64,000 nucleotides of DNA from Amycolatopsis japonica (GCF_000732925.1 NZ_CP008953.1:1054001-1118000); one strand, 5' to 3'. Counted from the stretch's first letter, positions 16,748 to 24,387 are shown. Program-made: numbers and translations. The notes: generated from the sequence alone by a model not told the origin.

Positions 16748-16975
16748 ATGACAAATCAGGACTGGCGGCGGGAGCGGCGTGTCCGCACCGTCGACACCGA
16801 AGGCAATCCGGCCGATGTCATCGTCGGCCTTGTCGAAACCCCCGGGCACGGATACGAAGCCGCGCTTCGGGTCGACGGTGGCCCCGGTGTTCTTTTGCCG
16901 CTTTACCCCGGTGCCGATCTGCTCGCCGCGGTACGGCAGACCATTGAGGACGGATATCGCGCCAGCGCGCACTGA
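16748..16975 (+). CDS. Small hypothetical protein (75 aa)
   Basis: A 75-residue soluble protein beginning MTNQDWRRERRVRTVDTEGN. It shows a beta-rich middle (DVIVGLVETPGHGYEAALRVDGGPGVLLPLYPGADLL) and a C-terminal helix (AAVRQTIEDGYRASAH). I do not recognise it; nothing marks a catalytic site or membrane segment. The reading frame has normal high third-position GC and the ATG follows a palindromic operator-like region, so it is probably a real gene. It converges with the pucR-type gene across a hairpin. Confidence 0.5.
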   Translation: MTNQDWRRERRVRTVDTEGNPADVIVGLVETPGHGYEAALRVDGGPGVLLPLYPGADLLAAVRQTIEDGYRASAH

Positions 16976-16990
16976 ACCGTCGAATGTCAT

Positions 16991-17033
16991 GAAAGGGTCT
17001 TTCAAGACGTTTTCCGTCCTGAAAGACCCTTTC
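16991..17033. terminator. Hairpin between convergent genes (GAAAGGGTCTTTCA)
   Basis: Perfect 14-bp arms 16991-17004 and 17020-17033 with a 15-nt loop that has a further GACG/CGTC pairing. It lies 15 bp past the small gene and 63 bp before the stop of the convergent pucR-type gene, so it can serve as a two-way terminator. Its AAAGGGTCTTTC core is of the same style as other palindromes here but a distinct sequence. Confidence 0.65.
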
Positions 17034-17096
17034 CTGACGTCCGGGTGCGGAATGTCGCGCTACAAAGTGTTCGTTATCGAGCAGTTTGTAGTGGAA

Positions 17097-18650
17097 TCAA
17101 CTCCACCGCAGGGAAACGAGTTGCGTGATCAACGCCAGCCGGACGTCGGGATCGTCGAGATCCAGCGGGACGAGGTCGAGCAGCCGCCGCATCCGGTACC
17201 GCAGGGTGTTGGGATGGATCCGGAGTTCCTTCGCGGCCGCGCGCGGGTCTCCCGGATGCCGCAGCCACTGGTAGAGCGTGTCGACGTAGCCGCTCTCGTG
17301 AGCTTCGTCGTGCGCGCGCAGCAGGCCGAGCGGGCCGAGCTCGGCGACCTTCGAGGTGCTCGCCGCCGTCGCGCCGCGATGCAGCGAAAGGGCTGTCCAC
17401 GCCTCGTCGAAGACCACGACGCGGCCAGGGACGAGCTTCGCGCGAAGCAGGCCCAGCGCCTCGTCGGCCTGGAGCCGTGAGGTCGCGAGCTCGCCGATTT
17501 CGCAGGCCGAACCGGCGGCCGCCCGCGGTGTCCCGCCCTTCCTCGACGACGGCAGGGCTTCGAGCGCCGCCCGGAGTTCGTCCCAGCCGTCGCCGTCCGG
17601 GACGACGGCGTAGAGGACGCCGCCGAGTTCGGTGGCCACCGGCCGCCTGCCGACACCCTGCGAGATCCGTTCGAGGAGCGCGAGCCGCAAGCCCTCGTCG
17701 TCGCGGCCGTCGCCGCCGGAGACCTCGATGACGACCACGCGGTGCGGCTCCTCGGACAGGTCGAGTTCCGCGATCGCCTTGCGCGGACTGGCCTTCCCTT
17801 CGAGGAGCGCGCGCAGGAGCTCGGCCGAGACCCGGCGCTGCGAATCGGTGTGCGCGCGGCGGCGCAGCAGATGCAGTGCGACGACGGGGGCCGCGTCGGC
17901 GAACGCGGCCGCGCGTTCGTCGGAGACCGGGCCCGCGACGACCGCCCACATCGACCCCAGCAGTTCGCCGCCCATCCTGATGGGCACGATGAGCCGCGGC
18001 AGGGTGCCGTCGCGTTGCGCGGGCACGAAGATCGTCTGCCGCCCACGGGAAAGTTCGCGGAACACGCCTCGCGACCGGAACCGCGCGAGCACGTCGTCCG
18101 GGATGCGGCGGCCCATGATCGTGGACACGCGCGCCGAGTCGGTCAGATCCTGCCGGGCCGAGTACGCGAGCACCCGCGAGTTGGTGTCCTCGATGGTGAC
18201 GGGCGCGTCGACCACCGAAGCGACCGCGTCCGCGAGCCGGAAGAGATCACCGGAACCGGGGCCGCCGCCGTCCTCCAGCGCGTCCGACTCGTCGGCCAGC
18301 GCGTCGAGGACCGTCCTGAGCAGCCAGACGAGCTGGGCCCACGACGTCGCGGAGCGCACCTCGATCAACGCGATGTCGGCCGATTTCGCCGCCCGTTTCA
18401 CCGAGGGTTTCGCCGCGAGCGGGGGTTTCAGCAGGACGGCGGCGGCGCCTTTGGCCGCGCTGAGCTTGACGAGTTCGGCGGCGTCCGGGGTCTCGGTGAT
18501 CGCGACGCCGAGGACAAGGTCCCCCGCGGCCAGGGTGTGGCCGGGCTCGGCGATGACGACGTCGCCGACCGCGGGGGACTCCTCGGGGACCTGGAGGGCG
18601 TGCAGCAGCGTCGGCCCCACCCGGTCGACGACAGTGCGCACGGAAACCAT
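17097..18650 (-). CDS. PucR-family transcriptional regulator
   Basis: A 517-residue regulator. The N-terminal half is a purine-catabolism regulator-like (PucR) domain, seen in TLLHALQVPEESPAVGDVVIAEPGHTLAAGDLVLGVAI; the middle is a GGDEF-like/CdaR-type region; the C-terminus (AKELRIHPNTLRYRMRRLLDLVPLDLDDPDVRLAL, about 470-510) is the PucR helix-turn-helix with the invariant H-x-N-T-L-x-Y-R. Family members activate or repress pathways for purines, amino acids or polyamines; the alanine dehydrogenase and quinone reductase lie upstream, but no clear target is divergent here. I chose the ATG at 18650 (MVSVRTVVDRVG); a GTG at 18683 would add 11 residues. Confidence 0.87.
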   Translation of the reverse strand: MVSVRTVVDRVGPTLLHALQVPEESPAVGDVVIAEPGHTLAAGDLVLGVAITETPDAAELVKLSAAKGAAAVLLKPPLAAKPSVKRAAKSADIALIEVRSATSWAQLVWLLRTVLDALADESDALEDGGGPGSGDLFRLADAVASVVDAPVTIEDTNSRVLAYSARQDLTDSARVSTIMGRRIPDDVLARFRSRGVFRELSRGRQTIFVPAQRDGTLPRLIVPIRMGGELLGSMWAVVAGPVSDERAAAFADAAPVVALHLLRRRAHTDSQRRVSAELLRALLEGKASPRKAIAELDLSEEPHRVVVIEVSGGDGRDDEGLRLALLERISQGVGRRPVATELGGVLYAVVPDGDGWDELRAALEALPSSRKGGTPRAAAGSACEIGELATSRLQADEALGLLRAKLVPGRVVVFDEAWTALSLHRGATAASTSKVAELGPLGLLRAHDEAHESGYVDTLYQWLRHPGDPRAAAKELRIHPNTLRYRMRRLLDLVPLDLDDPDVRLALITQLVSLRWS

Positions 18651-18705
18651 GGGGCGATTGTCCAGCAGGTGGGACCACCGCACACGTCAGACCTCGCGGG
18701 GAGTC

Positions 18706-18863
18706 CTCCCGGCCGTAGCGTTCGCCGAAGAACATCTCCTCGACCGGCGCCTCCACGCTCGCGCCCGCGAACACCGCGCGCCACACGCCTTGCCGTAGAA
18801 GGAAAGCGACCTGTCGACGTCCTTGACGAACAGATGCGGCGTCAAGCCGAGCGCCCGGCTCAC
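18706..18863 (-). pseudogene. Remnant of a VOC/PhnB-type gene
   Basis: Two fragments of one VOC (glyoxalase/PhnB-like) protein in different frames. From the GTG at 18863 the first frame reads VSRALGLTPHLFVKDVDRSL then SFYGKA, the N-terminal beta-alpha unit of the family; after about 25 codons the sequence breaks, and the next frame continues with VFAGASVEAPVEEMFFGERY then GRED, the family's C-terminal part. The middle of roughly 50-70 residues and the normal C-terminus (DPFGHRW-type) are missing. The GTG overlaps the stop of the padR gene (GTGA at 18860-18863), so it was once coupled to padR and then decayed by deletion. Confidence 0.7.
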
Positions 18864-19210
18864 GCCGACTCCGCGCGCTTCAGGAGCCCCGCCTGGTCGG
18901 CGACCGCGACGAGCCTGCTCAGGAACTCCGCCTCGCGGGCGGCGACTTCGCGGCCGGCGCGGGTCAGCCGGTAGTAGCGGCGGCGGGAGTCGTGCGGCTG
19001 GTCCTCGCTCGCGTCCGGGGCCTCTTCGACCAGGCCGTCGGCGACGAGCCTGCCGAGGGTCCGGTACAGCGTGCCCGGGCCGAGTCGGTCGGTGCCGCCG
19101 CTCACCTCGTCGACGAAACCCATGATCGCATAGCCGTGCGCGCGCCCTTTCGCGAGCGCCAGCAGGGTCTGGAACGCCGCGGGGGTGAGCTGCGGGTTGC
19201 CGTCGGCCAT
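18860..19210 (-). CDS. PadR-family transcriptional regulator
   Basis: A 116-residue winged-helix repressor: MADGNPQLTPAAFQTLLALAKGRAHGYAIM then FVDEVSGGTDRLGPGTLYRTLGRLVADGLVEEA, with the typical PadR G-Y-x-I and G-T-L-Y-R-x-L-x-R-L helix, and a C-terminal dimerisation helix with YYRLTRAGREVAAREAEFLSRLV. PadR proteins usually repress a neighbouring detoxification or efflux gene. A divergent VOC gene begins 58 bp away, and a palindrome (TATCCAT-T-ATGGATA, 19239-19253) lies between them, so it probably controls that gene and itself. Start is the ATG at 19210; further upstream in-frame sequence crosses the operator. Confidence 0.88.
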   Translation of the reverse strand: MADGNPQLTPAAFQTLLALAKGRAHGYAIMGFVDEVSGGTDRLGPGTLYRTLGRLVADGLVEEAPDASEDQPHDSRRRYYRLTRAGREVAAREAEFLSRLVAVADQAGLLKRAESA

Positions 19211-19238
19211 CCGCGAAGCATACACTCCGATCTCGTTA

Positions 19239-19253
19239 TATCCATTATGGATA
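19239..19253. promoter_or_regulatory. Palindromic operator between padR and the VOC gene
   Basis: TATCCAT-T-ATGGATA, a perfect 7-bp inverted repeat around one base. It sits 29 bp upstream of padR's start and immediately before the ribosome site AGGAGG (19257-19262) of the VOC gene, so a bound protein would block both. PadR operators are commonly AT-rich palindromes of this size. Binding by the adjacent PadR protein is inferred from position. Confidence 0.6.
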
Positions 19254-19267
19254 CAAAGGAGGCGGAC

Positions 19268-19666
19268 GTGGCGATTCGAGGCGTGCACAAGATCGTGGTC
19301 GGCGTGCGGGATCAAGAGCGCGCGAAGCGGTTCTGGTCCGAAGTCGTCGGATTCGAGATCACCACCGACGTGCCGTACGACGACAACGGGAACCGGTGGG
19401 TCGAGGTCACTTCAGCCGATGGGGTGACGTCGCTCGTCCTGAGCACCGCGCCGGAGGACCTCAAGCGCTTCGAGGTGCGGGACGAACTCCCGACGGGCAA
19501 TTTCTTCTTCTACGCCGACGACATCGAAAAGACGTACGAGGAGCTTTCGGCGAAGGGCGTCGAGTTCCCGGCCAAGCCGGAGAAGCAGCCGTGGGGCTGG
19601 TGGGCGATGTTCACCGATTCGGAGGGCAACAGGTTCGCTCTCCAGGAAAGGAATCCCACCTCCTGA
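19268..19666 (+). CDS. VOC-family (glyoxalase/bleomycin resistance-like) protein
   Basis: A 132-residue two-module VOC protein. IRGVHKIVVGVRDQERAKRFWSEVVGFEITTDVPY and later IEKTYEELSAKGVEFPAKPEKQPWGWWAMFTDSEGNRFALQER are the paired beta-alpha-beta-beta-beta units, with metal-ligand positions at the His of HKIVVGV, and Glu of FALQER. Substrate unknown; relatives detoxify methylglyoxal, bind antibiotics or act as dioxygenases. I use the GTG at 19268, five bases after AGGAGG; an ATG at 19247 in frame has no ribosome site and lies in the operator. Divergent from the PadR gene, probably its target. Confidence 0.88.
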   Translation: MAIRGVHKIVVGVRDQERAKRFWSEVVGFEITTDVPYDDNGNRWVEVTSADGVTSLVLSTAPEDLKRFEVRDELPTGNFFFYADDIEKTYEELSAKGVEFPAKPEKQPWGWWAMFTDSEGNRFALQERNPTS

Positions 19667-19737
19667 GAGCGGTTGGGTGCTCCGTCCGGCGGAGCTAGCT
19701 TCGGTGCCAACAGCCGAAACCCCTTGAGCCGCTAGGA
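19661..19737 (+). promoter_or_regulatory. Candidate structured leader of metY masking the ribosome site
   Basis: The 80 bp before metY can fold into a compact RNA. Closing stem: TCCT (19661-19664) plus AGCGG (19668-19672) with CCGCT AGGA (19729-19737), which would pair the ribosome site AGGAGA. Inside: GCTCCG/CGGAGC hairpin (19679-19684/19690-19695), TTCGG/CCGAA hairpin (19700-19704/19714-19718) whose loop CCAA (19707-19710) can pair with TTGG (19673-19676), a pseudoknot. I do not match it to SAM-I, SAM-II or SAM-IV consensus, so it is unassigned. The fold is drawn by hand and the 5' strand overlaps the end of the VOC gene. Confidence 0.4.
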
Positions 19738-19745
19738 GAATCGCG

Positions 19746-21047
19746 ATGAGCGCGGACGGATGGTCGTTCGAGACCAAGCAGATCCACGCGGGTGCGGCGC
19801 CGGACACCGCCACCGGCGCGCGGGCGACCCCGATCTACCAGACCACCTCGTACGTGTTCCGCGACAGCCAGCACGGCGCCGATCTGTTCAGCCTCGCCGA
19901 GCCCGGGAACATCTACACGCGGATCAACAACCCCACGCAGGACGTGCTGGAGCAGCGGCTCGCCGCGCTCGAAGGCGGGGTCGCGGCGCTGGCGTTCGCC
20001 TCCGGGACCGCGGCCACGACGGCGGCCATCCTCAACCTCGCGAACGCCGGTGACCATTTCGTCTCCAGCCCGGCGCTCTACGGCGGCACGTACAACCTCT
20101 TCCACTACACGCTGCCGAAGCTCGGCATCGAGGTCTCGTTCGTCGAAGACCAGGACGACATCGAGCAGTGGAAGGCCGCCGTCCGGCCCAACACCAAGCT
20201 GTTCTTCGCCGAGACGCTGGCCAACCCGGGCAGCAACGTCCTCGACATCCGCAAGGTCGCCGACGCCGCGCACGAGTCCGGTGTCCCGCTGGTCGTGGAC
20301 AACACCGTGCCGACGCCGTACCTCGTCCGCCCGATCGAGCACGGCGCCGACATCGTGGTCCACTCGGCGACCAAGTACCTCGGCGGGCACGGCACCACGG
20401 TCGCCGGGGTGCTGGTCGACGGCGGCACCTTCGACTTCGGCAAGGACCCGGCGCGGTTCCCCGGGTTCAACGAGGCCGACCCGAGCTACCACGGTCTCAA
20501 GTACTGGGAGGCGCTCGGCCCGGGCGCGTTCGCCGCCAAGGCCCGGGTCCAGATCCTGCGCGACACCGGCGCCGCGATCGCGCCGCTCAACAGTTTCCTG
20601 ATCCTGCAAGGGATCGAGACACTTTCGCTGCGGCTGGAGCGGCACGTGTCCAACGCGCAGGCGCTGGCCGAATGGCTGGAGCAGCGCGACGAGGTCGAGA
20701 AGGTGTACTACGCCGGGCTGCCGTCGAGCCCGTATCACGAGGCCGCGAAGAAGTACCTGCCGAAGGGCGCCGGCGCGGTGCTGTCGTTCGATCTCCGCGG
20801 CGGCGTCGAAGCCGGACGGGCCTTTGTGGACGGTACGGAACTGCACAGCCAGCTGGTCAACATCGGCGACGTGCGCAGCCTGATCGTGCACCCGGCGTCG
20901 ACGACGCACAGCCAGCTCACGCCGGAGGAGCAGCTGTCGAGCGGTGTCACGCCGGGCCTCGTGCGGCTCGCCGTCGGCCTGGAAGGGATCGAGGACCTCA
21001 AGGCCGACCTCGAGGCCGGATTCCGGGCGGCGAAGGCCGCTCTGTGA
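19746..21047 (+). CDS. metY: O-acetylhomoserine/O-acetylserine sulfhydrylase
   Basis: A 433-residue PLP enzyme of the Cys/Met metabolism family that makes homocysteine (or cysteine) from O-acetylhomoserine (or O-acetylserine) and sulfide. Hallmarks: FETKQIHAGAAPD at the start, YTRINNPTQDVLEQRLAALEGG near 55-75, YGGTYNLFHYTLPKLGIEVSFV near 115-135, and the PLP lysine in HSATKYLGGHGTT near 210. LVNIGDVRSLIVHPASTTHSQL near 375 holds the sulfhydrylase specificity region. Ribosome site AGGAGA seven bases before the ATG. It is coupled to metX by overlap and so forms the direct-sulfhydrylation branch of methionine synthesis. Confidence 0.95.
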   Translation: MSADGWSFETKQIHAGAAPDTATGARATPIYQTTSYVFRDSQHGADLFSLAEPGNIYTRINNPTQDVLEQRLAALEGGVAALAFASGTAATTAAILNLANAGDHFVSSPALYGGTYNLFHYTLPKLGIEVSFVEDQDDIEQWKAAVRPNTKLFFAETLANPGSNVLDIRKVADAAHESGVPLVVDNTVPTPYLVRPIEHGADIVVHSATKYLGGHGTTVAGVLVDGGTFDFGKDPARFPGFNEADPSYHGLKYWEALGPGAFAAKARVQILRDTGAAIAPLNSFLILQGIETLSLRLERHVSNAQALAEWLEQRDEVEKVYYAGLPSSPYHEAAKKYLPKGAGAVLSFDLRGGVEAGRAFVDGTELHSQLVNIGDVRSLIVHPASTTHSQLTPEEQLSSGVTPGLVRLAVGLEGIEDLKADLEAGFRAAKAAL

Positions 21048-22138
21048 CCGGTGCTTGGCGAGAGGGAGAGCCGCCTGGACGTCGCCGCTTCGTCAGCGGC
21101 GTCCAGGCGCTCGAAACCGGTGGGACGCTGCCCTTCACGCTCGCCTACGAGACCTGGGGAACACTGAACCCTAGTGCCTCCAACGCGATTCTCGTCGAGC
21201 ACGCGCTCACTGGGGACAGTCACGCCGTCGGCCCTGCGGAAGAGGGGCACGTCAGCCCCGGCTGGTGGGACGGCCTGATCGGGCCGGGCAAGGCGATCGA
21301 CACGGACGAGTTCTTCGTCGTGGTCCCGAACGTGCTCGGCGGCTGCCAGGGGTCGACCGGCCCGTCGTCGGCGCATCCGGACGGAAAGCCTTGGGGCAGC
21401 AGGTTTCCCGCCGTGACGGTCCGGGACCAGGTAGCGGCCGAGACCGTCCTCGCCGACGCGCTCGGCATCGGCCGGTGGGCCGCGGTGATCGGCGGTTCCA
21501 TGGGCGGGATGCGTGCGCTGGAATGGGCGGTGAGCGAACCGGAGCGGGTCGCGGCGCTGCTCGTCCTCGCGTCGACCGCGCAGGCGTCGGCCGACCAGAT
21601 CGCCTGGGCCGCACCGCAACTGCACGCCATCCGGTCCGATCCGGGCTGGCACGGCGGCGACTACTACGACGTCCCGGGCGGCGGTCCGGACGCCGGGCTC
21701 GGCATCGCGCGCCGCATCGCGCACGCGACTTACCGCAGCGAAGCCGAACTGGCGCAACGGTTCGGCCATCGCCATCAGGACGGTGAGGACCCGCTGCGCG
21801 GCGGCCGGTTCGCCGTCGAGTCCTATTTGGACCATCATGCCGGGAAGCTGTCACGCCGGTTCGACGCGGGCAGCTACGTGGTGCTCACCGAATCGATGAA
21901 CACCCACGACGTCGGCCGCGGGCGGGGCGGCGTCGCGACCGCGCTCGGCCGGATCACCGCGCGCACCGTCGCGGCCGGGGTGGACAGCGACCGGCTCTAC
22001 CCGCTGTACCAGTCGCGGGCCATCGCGGACGGGGTCGCCGGGGCGGAATTCGCCGTCGTCGCGTCGCCTTACGGGCACGACTCGTTCCTGATCGAGACCG
22101 AGCAGATCGGGCGGCTGGTGAAGCTTCTGCTGGGATAG
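21044..22138 (+). CDS. metX: Homoserine O-acetyltransferase
   Basis: A 364-residue alpha/beta-hydrolase-fold acyltransferase that acetylates L-homoserine with acetyl-CoA, giving the substrate of MetY. The catalytic nucleophile lies in VIGGSMGGMRALEW (Ser near 150); the Asp is in the DSDRLYP region near 315 and the His in YGHDSFLIE near 343. NPSASNAILVEHALTGDSH and GCQGSTGPSS are family signatures. The GTG at 21044 overlaps the TGA of metY (GTGA), meaning coupled translation. It ends 5 bp before the array of 21-bp units at 22144. Confidence 0.95.
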   Translation: MTGAWREGEPPGRRRFVSGVQALETGGTLPFTLAYETWGTLNPSASNAILVEHALTGDSHAVGPAEEGHVSPGWWDGLIGPGKAIDTDEFFVVVPNVLGGCQGSTGPSSAHPDGKPWGSRFPAVTVRDQVAAETVLADALGIGRWAAVIGGSMGGMRALEWAVSEPERVAALLVLASTAQASADQIAWAAPQLHAIRSDPGWHGGDYYDVPGGGPDAGLGIARRIAHATYRSEAELAQRFGHRHQDGEDPLRGGRFAVESYLDHHAGKLSRRFDAGSYVVLTESMNTHDVGRGRGGVATALGRITARTVAAGVDSDRLYPLYQSRAIADGVAGAEFAVVASPYGHDSFLIETEQIGRLVKLLLG

Positions 22139-22143
22139 CCGCC

Positions 22144-22254
22144 ACGCGTGATCAGACGGACGACACGCGTGATTGGACGGCCGACTCGCGTGATCAGCCG
22201 GACGGCGCACGTGACGTCCGGCTGATCACGCGTGTCGTCCATCCAGTCACGCGT
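22144..22254. repeat. Three forward and two inverted 21-bp units
   Basis: Units 22144-22164, 22165-22185 and 22186-22206 read forward; after a 6-bp GCACGT spacer, 22213-22233 and 22234-22254 read in the opposite direction. The unit is ACGCGTGAT, three variable bases, then roughly CGGACGAC. The forward and inverted blocks can pair as a 42-bp imperfect hairpin. The unit at 2937-2957 differs from the second one here by a single base. The array lies between the convergent stop codons of metX and the small gene at 22276, where it may act as a two-way terminator (inference). Confidence 0.85.
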
Positions 22255-22275
22255 GGCGGCCACGAGCGCGAGCGG

Positions 22276-22788
22276 CTAGTCCGCGACGGCGTCCGAGATC
22301 CAGGGCGCCACCGGCAGGTCCCGGTCCAGGCATTCCGCCGACAGCCGGATCGTCCACCGCAGCGCCTGCAGCACAAGACTGTCGACCTCGTCCGGCGCGG
22401 CGTTGGCGAGCGCGATCTCGACCTGTTCCTGCGCCGCCTCGCTGTTGCCGTGCACCTCGGCCAGCAGCGTGCGGACGGCCGTCCGCACCGGCGGGTCCGC
22501 CTGGTCGATCGAGACCTCTTCGCCGTCCTCGTCGAACACCTGCACCTTGACCGGCGCACTTCCTCCATCACCCAGCGTCGACACCATGGCGCTGCATTCG
22601 CCGAACAGCATCATCACGAGCTCTTTGGTCTCGTCGGAGCGGGCCTGCGGCTCGGCGGCGGTCGGCATGAGCTCGTCGAGCGCCTCGGCGTCCTCCCCGA
22701 GGCTGATCGCCACGAGCGCACGCTGCGCCTTTTCGACGAGCCTCCGCTCGTACTCGCTCCTGTCCGGCTCCACGTGCCTATCAAACAC
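22276..22788 (-). CDS. Hypothetical protein (170 aa)
   Basis: A 170-residue, mostly helical, acidic protein without signal peptide or membrane segment. The N-terminal part has heptad-like helices (YERRLVEKAQRALVAISLGEDAEALDELM), followed by GDGGSAPVKVQVFDEDGEEVSI, a short beta segment, and two more helical stretches ending with LDRDLPVAPWISDAVAD. I do not recognise the family. The start is a GTG at 22788 (VFDRHVEP); a second GTG five residues in (VEPDRSE) is equally possible. It is convergent with metX and faces the TetR gene, which is transcribed the same way 42 bp upstream, so it may share the TetR promoter. Confidence 0.6.
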   Translation of the reverse strand: MFDRHVEPDRSEYERRLVEKAQRALVAISLGEDAEALDELMPTAAEPQARSDETKELVMMLFGECSAMVSTLGDGGSAPVKVQVFDEDGEEVSIDQADPPVRTAVRTLLAEVHGNSEAAQEQVEIALANAAPDEVDSLVLQALRWTIRLSAECLDRDLPVAPWISDAVAD

Positions 22789-22830
22789 CAGAGGACGGAA
22801 AAGTGGGGATAGGCCGAAACCCGGTCGTGG

Positions 22831-23421
22831 TCACTTGGCGGAGTGCAGTGCACCCAGCGCGAGACGGCAGAGCATCTCGGCCAGTTCGCTGTCACCGAGA
22901 TGGCGGTTGTACGGCGTCGAGTTGATCAACCCGAATACCGCGTGCGCCGCCGAACGCGCCTGGCGCTCGCCGATCCCGGGGACGGCGTCGCTGATCGCCC
23001 GCACCCAGACCTCGACGTACTGGCGTTGCAGGGCGCGGACCTGCTTGCGGTCACTGTCGGTGAGGTTGGCGAGGTTGCGTTCCTGGACGGTGATCAACGC
23101 GGGATGCGTCAGCGCGAAGTCGACGTGAAAATCCACCAGTGCTTCGAGGACCTCACCCGGCTCGTCCCGCTGGCTCGCCCTGGCCGTCCCGCCGTCGAGG
23201 AGGTAGCGGCTGATCGAGTTCAGCATCTCGCCGAGGATGGCGTCCTTGCTGCGGAAATGCCGGTACAGCGCCGGGCCGGAGATGCCGACGGCCGCGCCGA
23301 TGTCGTCGATGCCGACGCCGTGGAAACCGTGGTGGGCGAAGAGCTCGGCGGCGGCGGCCATGATCTGTTCACGCCTGTTCGCCTTCTCGCCGTTCACGAG
23401 TGGGGTGGGGTTCGCCGGCAT
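22831..23421 (-). CDS. TetR-family regulator of the acyl-CoA carboxylase operon (predicted)
   Basis: A 196-residue TetR protein. The helix-turn-helix is at about residues 20-70: NRREQIMAAAAELFAHHGFHGVGIDDIGAAVGISGPALYRHFRSK; the ligand-binding half has a long helix bundle (ALRRQYVEVWVRAISDAVPGIGERQARSAAHAVFGL-like). Upstream lies the 32-bp palindrome 23435-23466 whose core is GTTA-N8-TAAC; the same pattern occurs twice before the divergent acyl-CoA carboxylase operon at 24529. In mycobacteria and Streptomyces the corresponding leucine-catabolism carboxylase genes also sit beside a TetR-type regulator. So it probably represses itself and that operon, with an acyl-CoA as inducer (inference). 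Confidence 0.85.
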   Translation of the reverse strand: MPANPTPLVNGEKANRREQIMAAAAELFAHHGFHGVGIDDIGAAVGISGPALYRHFRSKDAILGEMLNSISRYLLDGGTARASQRDEPGEVLEALVDFHVDFALTHPALITVQERNLANLTDSDRKQVRALQRQYVEVWVRAISDAVPGIGERQARSAAHAVFGLINSTPYNRHLGDSELAEMLCRLALGALHSAK

Positions 23422-23434
23422 CTGGCCATATTAA

Positions 23435-23466
23435 GGCCGCGTGTTAGCGAGCGCTAACACGCGGCC
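23435..23466. promoter_or_regulatory. 32-bp TetR operator (GGCCGCGTGTTAGCG inverted repeat)
   Basis: Arms 23435-23449 and 23452-23466 are perfectly complementary around AG. The core GTTAGCGAGCGCTAAC (23443-23458) has the pattern GTTA-N8-TAAC. It begins 13 bp before the TetR gene start, so it is most likely the operator through which the protein controls itself; it overlaps the likely promoter. Confidence 0.75.
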
Positions 23467-23572
23467 GTACTTCCAGCCTGAGCCAAGTGGGCTACCTGGG
23501 GAAATGACCCTGTCGTGTGGGGCTACCACCTGGTAATGCTGTCTCTCGTTAACTTGTCACAAAGGAGTGACC

Positions 23573-24382
23573 ATGTCCGTCCCTGCTCGGATCAAAGCTC
23601 TTTCCTTCACTCGTTTAGGTGCGGCCCTGGGGGTCGCTGTCCTTGCCACCCTCGGTCTCGCGGGCACCGCCCAAGCGGCGACCAACTACGTGGCGCTCGG
23701 TGACTCGTACTCGTCCGGCGTCGGTGCCGGCAGTTACGGGAACTCGGGCGATTGCATGCGCAGTGCCAACGCCTATCCCCAGCTGTGGGCTAACGCCCAC
23801 GCCGGGACCACCTTCAAGTTCGTCGCGTGCTCGGGGGCGCGCACCGGCGACGTGCTCAACCAGATCGCGAACGTCACCTCCAGCACGACGCTGGTGACGG
23901 TCTCGGTCGGCGGCAACGACGCCGGTTTCGCCGACGTCATGACCACCTGCACCACCGGCAGCGACCAGACCTGCATCAACCGGGTCAACACCGCGAAGAC
24001 CTACGTGAACAACACGCTTCCCGGGCTGCTGAACAACGTCTACAGCAAGATCAAGGCGAAGGCGCCCGGTGCGAAGCTGGTCGTCCTCGGGTACCCGCGC
24101 TTCTACACGGTGCCGGGTTCGTGCTCGGTCGGGCTGAGCGACACGAAGCGCACCGCGATCAACTCGGGTTCCGACGCGCTGGCGTCGGTGCTCTCGGCTC
24201 GTGCTTCGGCGAACGGTGCCAAGTTCGTCGACGTGCGGGGCGCGTTCACCGGGCACAACATCTGCTCGTCGGCCGACGACTACCTGCACAGCCTCACCTG
24301 GCCGATCGTGAACTCGTACCACCCGACGGCCACCGGCCAGCGGGGCGGCTACTACAACCCGCTGGTCTCCGCCATCGGCTGA
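23573..24382 (+). CDS. Secreted SGNH-family lipase/esterase
   Basis: A 269-residue secreted esterase. The signal peptide is MSVPARIKALSFTRLGAALG then VAVLATLGLAGTAQA, cut after AQA near residue 37. The catalytic blocks are all there: YVALGDSYSSGVGAG (nucleophile Ser in GDSY), GGND (oxyanion Asn, near 120) and the C-terminal SYHPTATGQ (catalytic His near 255). Extracellular actinomycete SGNH enzymes hydrolyse lipid or acyl esters. The ATG at 23573 follows AAAGGAG; a GTG two codons upstream overlaps that site and is unlikely. It lies between the TetR gene and the acyl-CoA operon but carries no GTTA-N8-TAAC site itself (only GTTAAC). Confidence 0.92.
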   Translation: MSVPARIKALSFTRLGAALGVAVLATLGLAGTAQAATNYVALGDSYSSGVGAGSYGNSGDCMRSANAYPQLWANAHAGTTFKFVACSGARTGDVLNQIANVTSSTTLVTVSVGGNDAGFADVMTTCTTGSDQTCINRVNTAKTYVNNTLPGLLNNVYSKIKAKAPGAKLVVLGYPRFYTVPGSCSVGLSDTKRTAINSGSDALASVLSARASANGAKFVDVRGAFTGHNICSSADDYLHSLTWPIVNSYHPTATGQRGGYYNPLVSAIG

Positions 24383-24387
24383 TTTCC

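Noticed and set aside
19661..19737. SAM-IV or SAM-II riboswitch
   Set aside because: Neither the SAM-IV conserved core nor the SAM-II GCUAAA element is seen; reported only as an unassigned candidate fold.
19695..20909. Open frame opposite metY
   Set aside because: Composition (Arg, Gly, Val, Asp) and lack of family features mark it as an antisense shadow.
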